The notes below the pieces were generated by a model. The model did no database searches. It saw only the letters and a list, made by a program, of their open reading frames with translations, and had not been told where the DNA came from. The position numbers and the translations under genes were made by a program. This document shows, piece after piece, positions 5,042 through 7,003 of a stretch of DNA of 7,003 nucleotides; positions within the stretch are counted from its first letter, which is position 1; each line of letters begins with the position of its first letter. The DNA is taken from positions 1 to 7,003 of the forward strand of contig JAGSHA010000166.1 of NCBI GenBank assembly GCA_023954795.1, written 5' to 3'. This DNA is from Oceanospirillaceae bacterium. GTDB taxonomy: Bacteria; Pseudomonadota; Gammaproteobacteria; Pseudomonadales; Balneatricaceae.

Positions 5042-6046
5042 ATGACACATAAGAATAAGATCGCAAAAGTACTTTCCCTGACCGCTGGCTTGGTCTTCTC
5101 TGCAAGCACCATGGCAGCAAACTGGAATATCGCTGTAGGTGACGGCGGCGGTAGTGCACAGGAAGCGTTAGGCCTCAAGTTCATTGAAGCTCTGCAGAAG
5201 AACACCGACGGTAAACATTCCGCTAAGCTGTTCCTGAATGGTCAGCTGGGTTCCGAGCAGGATACTGTGAACGATGCTGCGATCGGTACACTGGATTTTT
5301 CCATTCTGGCAAGTAACAACCTCGCTCCTTTCTCCCCTACTCTGGGTATTCTTTCCCTGCCATACATCTTCGAAAACCTGGATCAGGCTCAGAAGACTGT
5401 TGAAGGGTCTGTTGGTGAAGAACTCATCAAGAACACCATTCGTGATTCCGGTGTTCGTATCGTAGGCTGGACTTACTCCGGCTTCCGTGTACTGAGTAAC
5501 TCTAAGAAGCCTATCCAGAAGCTGGCTGACCTGGACGGTGTCGTGGTTCGTGTTCCTAAAAACGAAATCATGATCGATACCTACAAGTCTTGGGGCAACA
5601 ACCCTACGCCTATGGCTTGGTCTGAAACCTTCACAGCTCTGCAACAGGGCGTTGTTGACGGTCAGGACACTCCATACACCACTATCTACGCGATGAAGTT
5701 TGGTGAAGTACAGAAGTACATCACTGACCTGCATTACCTGTTCCTGCTGGAGCCTCTGATCATTTCTGAATCCCTGTATCAGGATCAGAACGAAGCAACT
5801 CAGAAAGCTATTCTGGCAGCAGGTACTGAAGCGACCGCTTACAGCCTACAGTGGCTGAAAGATCAGGAAGCAACCATCAAGAAAGAATTGGTGAGCAAGT
5901 ACGGCATGCAGATCGATGCTCTGCAGGACGAAGCTGAATGGGCGAAACGCGCTCAGAACGCTGTATGGCCTAAGTTCTACGAATCTGTAGGCGGTAAAGG
6001 CAAAGTGAACGAACTGCTGCGCTCTCTGGGTCGTGATGAAATCTAA
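5042..6046 (+). CDS. dctP: TRAP transporter solute-binding protein, DctP family
   Basis: A 334-residue periplasmic protein that captures the substrate and delivers it to the DctQM membrane complex. Residues 1-25 are a Sec signal peptide (KNKIAK basic part, LSLTAGLVFSAS hydrophobic core, cleavage likely after STMA). The mature domain shows DctP hallmarks: FLNGQLGSEQD, LPYIF, GFRVLSN and VVVRVPKNEIM. Arginines R149 and R170 lie at the family's carboxylate-binding positions, R170 being the conserved one. NNPTPMAWSE with TALQQGVVDGQDTP completes the ligand site. A carboxylate-bearing substrate is therefore expected, but its identity is not readable. The ATG at 5042 is chosen because AGGAG is six bases upstream and the signal peptide begins there; the frame extends to a GTG at 5015 inside a stem-loop, an unlikely start. 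Codon choice is strongly biased (CGT, GGT, GCT, CTG, AAC, GAA), more than in its neighbours, which suggests high expression. It is first in the TRAP operon. Confidence 0.96.
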   Translation: MTHKNKIAKVLSLTAGLVFSASTMAANWNIAVGDGGGSAQEALGLKFIEALQKNTDGKHSAKLFLNGQLGSEQDTVNDAAIGTLDFSILASNNLAPFSPTLGILSLPYIFENLDQAQKTVEGSVGEELIKNTIRDSGVRIVGWTYSGFRVLSNSKKPIQKLADLDGVVVRVPKNEIMIDTYKSWGNNPTPMAWSETFTALQQGVVDGQDTPYTTIYAMKFGEVQKYITDLHYLFLLEPLIISESLYQDQNEATQKAILAAGTEATAYSLQWLKDQEATIKKELVSKYGMQIDALQDEAEWAKRAQNAVWPKFYESVGGKGKVNELLRSLGRDEI

Positions 6047-6064
6047 GGTTTAATTCTTTAAACC
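6047..6064 (+). repeat. Stem-loop immediately after the dctP stop
   Basis: A perfect 7-bp stem GGTTTAA/TTAAACC with a TTCT loop begins at the first base after the stop and is followed by GGAG and five T. It is AT-rich and so a weak terminator at best. It may give partial termination or protect the dctP message. Confidence 0.45.
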
Positions 6065-6084
6065 GGAGTTTTTATCCATCCAGT

Positions 6085-6110
6085 CTATGCACCCGCCCGC
6101 GGGTGCATAG
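6085..6110 (+). terminator. Strong stem-loop between dctP and dctQ (attenuator or mRNA stabiliser)
   Basis: A perfect 11-bp stem (CTATGCACCCG with CGGGTGCATAG), extendable to 12 pairs, has a loop of four or fewer bases. It is followed by ATCTTTACGG rather than a T run, so full termination is unlikely. It sits 21 bases before dctQ. Such a hairpin after the binding-protein gene would keep the binding protein more abundant than the membrane subunits. Confidence 0.65.
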
Positions 6111-6131
6111 ATCTTTACGGGAGATAGCCAC

Positions 6132-6689
6132 ATGGGCAGTAAAATCTTTAAATTCCTCGATAATATTGAAAGCTATATCTGTCGCACGCTGCTGGCCATG
6201 TTTGTCACACTGCTGTTTGCTCAGATAGTCTCGCGCCAGTTCTTTGGCTACTCCTTCTCATGGAGTGAAGAGCTTTCCGTATATATGTTTGTATGGTTTG
6301 TATTCTTTGGCGCCAGTTACGCCGCTAAACTTGCCGCTCATAACCGAGTCACCTTTCAATACAAATTGATGCCAGCGTGGTTACCACCCATTCTGGAAGT
6401 GTTATCCGATCTGATCTGGATTGCCTTCAACTGTTATTTTGTTTACCTGGCATACGACTTCGTATTCCACAAAATGAACCTGTTTTGGAAGTCTCAGACA
6501 CTGGGTGTACCGATGAAGTACATCTATTTGATCTTACCGATCGCGTTTACACTGATGACGATTCGCATCATTCAGGTGAACTACTACAAACTGGTTAAAG
6601 GCATCGACATCCGTGACCCTGACTCTCAAGAACTGGAAGAGTTAATGGACCACGATATTGACGAAGATAAGAAAAAAGACGCCGCATAA
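6132..6689 (+). CDS. dctQ: TRAP transporter small membrane subunit, DctQ family
   Basis: A 185-residue inner-membrane protein that pairs with the large subunit to form the sodium-coupled TRAP permease. Four hydrophobic helices are visible at about residues 17-36, 46-67, 86-112 and 128-147. The family signature follows helix 1: RQFFGYSFSWSEELSVYMFV and FVFFGASYAAK, including the usual W-EE motif before helix 2. The C-terminal 35 residues are highly charged (DPDSQELEELMDHDIDEDKKKD) and presumably cytoplasmic, an acidic tail longer than many DctQ proteins have. The start has GGGAGA seven bases upstream. It lies 85 bases after dctP, behind two stem-loops, and 15 bases before dctM. Confidence 0.94.
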   Translation: MGSKIFKFLDNIESYICRTLLAMFVTLLFAQIVSRQFFGYSFSWSEELSVYMFVWFVFFGASYAAKLAAHNRVTFQYKLMPAWLPPILEVLSDLIWIAFNCYFVYLAYDFVFHKMNLFWKSQTLGVPMKYIYLILPIAFTLMTIRIIQVNYYKLVKGIDIRDPDSQELEELMDHDIDEDKKKDAA

Positions 6690-6704
6690 TCCAGGAGCAG
6701 GTCA

Positions 6705-7003
6705 ATGGCTGAAACATCTATTGTACTCATTTTATTCGGGTCCTTTTTGGTCCTGCTGGTGATGGGCGCACCCGTGACAGTAGCACTTGGGGTCGCGGCA
6801 CTATCATCTTTTCTGTATCTCGAACAGAACCCTATTAAGTTCGTCCAGATTGCATTTACGTCAGTGGGCTCATTCCCGCTGATGGCACTACCCTCCTTCA
6901 TCCTCGCGGGTGCGTTAATGGAGGCTGCGGGCATATCCAAACGATTAGTAACGCTCGCGGAAAGTTTCGCAGGCCCGGTAACCGGCGGCATCTCCGCTGC
7001 AAC
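6705..7003 (+). CDS. dctM: TRAP transporter large membrane subunit, DctM family, 3' partial
   Basis: The first 99 residues of the large, transport-catalysing membrane subunit, cut by the window end; full-length members have about 430 residues. The ATG at 6705 has AGGAG seven bases upstream and follows the dctQ stop by 15 bases. The N-terminus is hydrophobic (IVLILFGSFLVLLVMGAPV, then VALGVAALSSFLYL). Next comes the family signature SFPLMALPSFILAGALMEAAG with ISKRLV, and FAGPVTGGIS at the window end, matching the DctM pattern of an FPL-A-P-F-LAG-LM-G-RL motif. The separate dctQ gene shows this is the unfused form. Confidence 0.94.
   Translation, partial: MAETSIVLILFGSFLVLLVMGAPVTVALGVAALSSFLYLEQNPIKFVQIAFTSVGSFPLMALPSFILAGALMEAAGISKRLVTLAESFAGPVTGGISAA

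Noticed and set aside
5168..5734. A 188-codon minus-strand frame inside dctP
   Set aside because: A shadow of a strongly codon-biased gene whose plus-strand product is unmistakable.

Overview
The window looks like the chromosome of a marine-type gammaproteobacterium, plausibly of the Oceanospirillaceae kind. Three things suggest this: roughly 50 % GC, a single-chain iron-sulfur L-serine dehydratase, and a DctPQM-type TRAP transporter beside an amine or amino-acid FAD oxidoreductase. The taxon is inferred from gene content only.

Layout. (1) Positions 1-1130 (+) hold the C-terminal four-fifths of an L-serine dehydratase (sdaA), closed by a clear intrinsic terminator at 1177-1200. (2) A gene-free stretch follows; on the minus strand part of it is strongly C-rich and G-poor, which could be a Rho-type termination zone for the next unit. 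(3) Positions 1432-3148 (-) hold a two-gene operon: a DAO-family FAD-dependent oxidoreductase, then a small Cupin_3 protein whose ribosome binding site overlaps the oxidoreductase stop codon. (4) Positions 3149-3788 are about 640 bases without a convincing gene. They contain the oxidoreductase promoter region and, around 3421-3591, a segment rich in complementary arms, including a gap-free three-way junction and weak glycine-riboswitch-like motifs. (5) Positions 3789-4382 (-) encode an XRE-cupin transcription regulator of the PuuR-like class. (6) Positions 4383-5041 form a long divergent intergenic region with candidate operators, a candidate promoter and a stem-loop-rich leader. (7) From 5042 to the window end (+) lies a TRAP transporter operon: a periplasmic binding protein (dctP), the small membrane subunit (dctQ) and the start of the large membrane subunit (dctM), which runs off the window. 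Two stem-loops separate dctP from dctQ.

How it may work together. The regulator sits between the TRAP operon and the oxidoreductase-cupin operon. The same 10-base word, TTTCATGTAT, lies immediately downstream of a -10-like hexamer on the minus strand before the oxidoreductase and on the plus strand before the TRAP operon. This suggests one regulator controls uptake (TRAP) and oxidation (FAD enzyme) of one substrate, likely a nitrogen-containing carboxylate. The substrate cannot be read from the sequence. Whether serine dehydratase belongs to the same pathway is unknown; it has its own terminator and may be only a neighbour.
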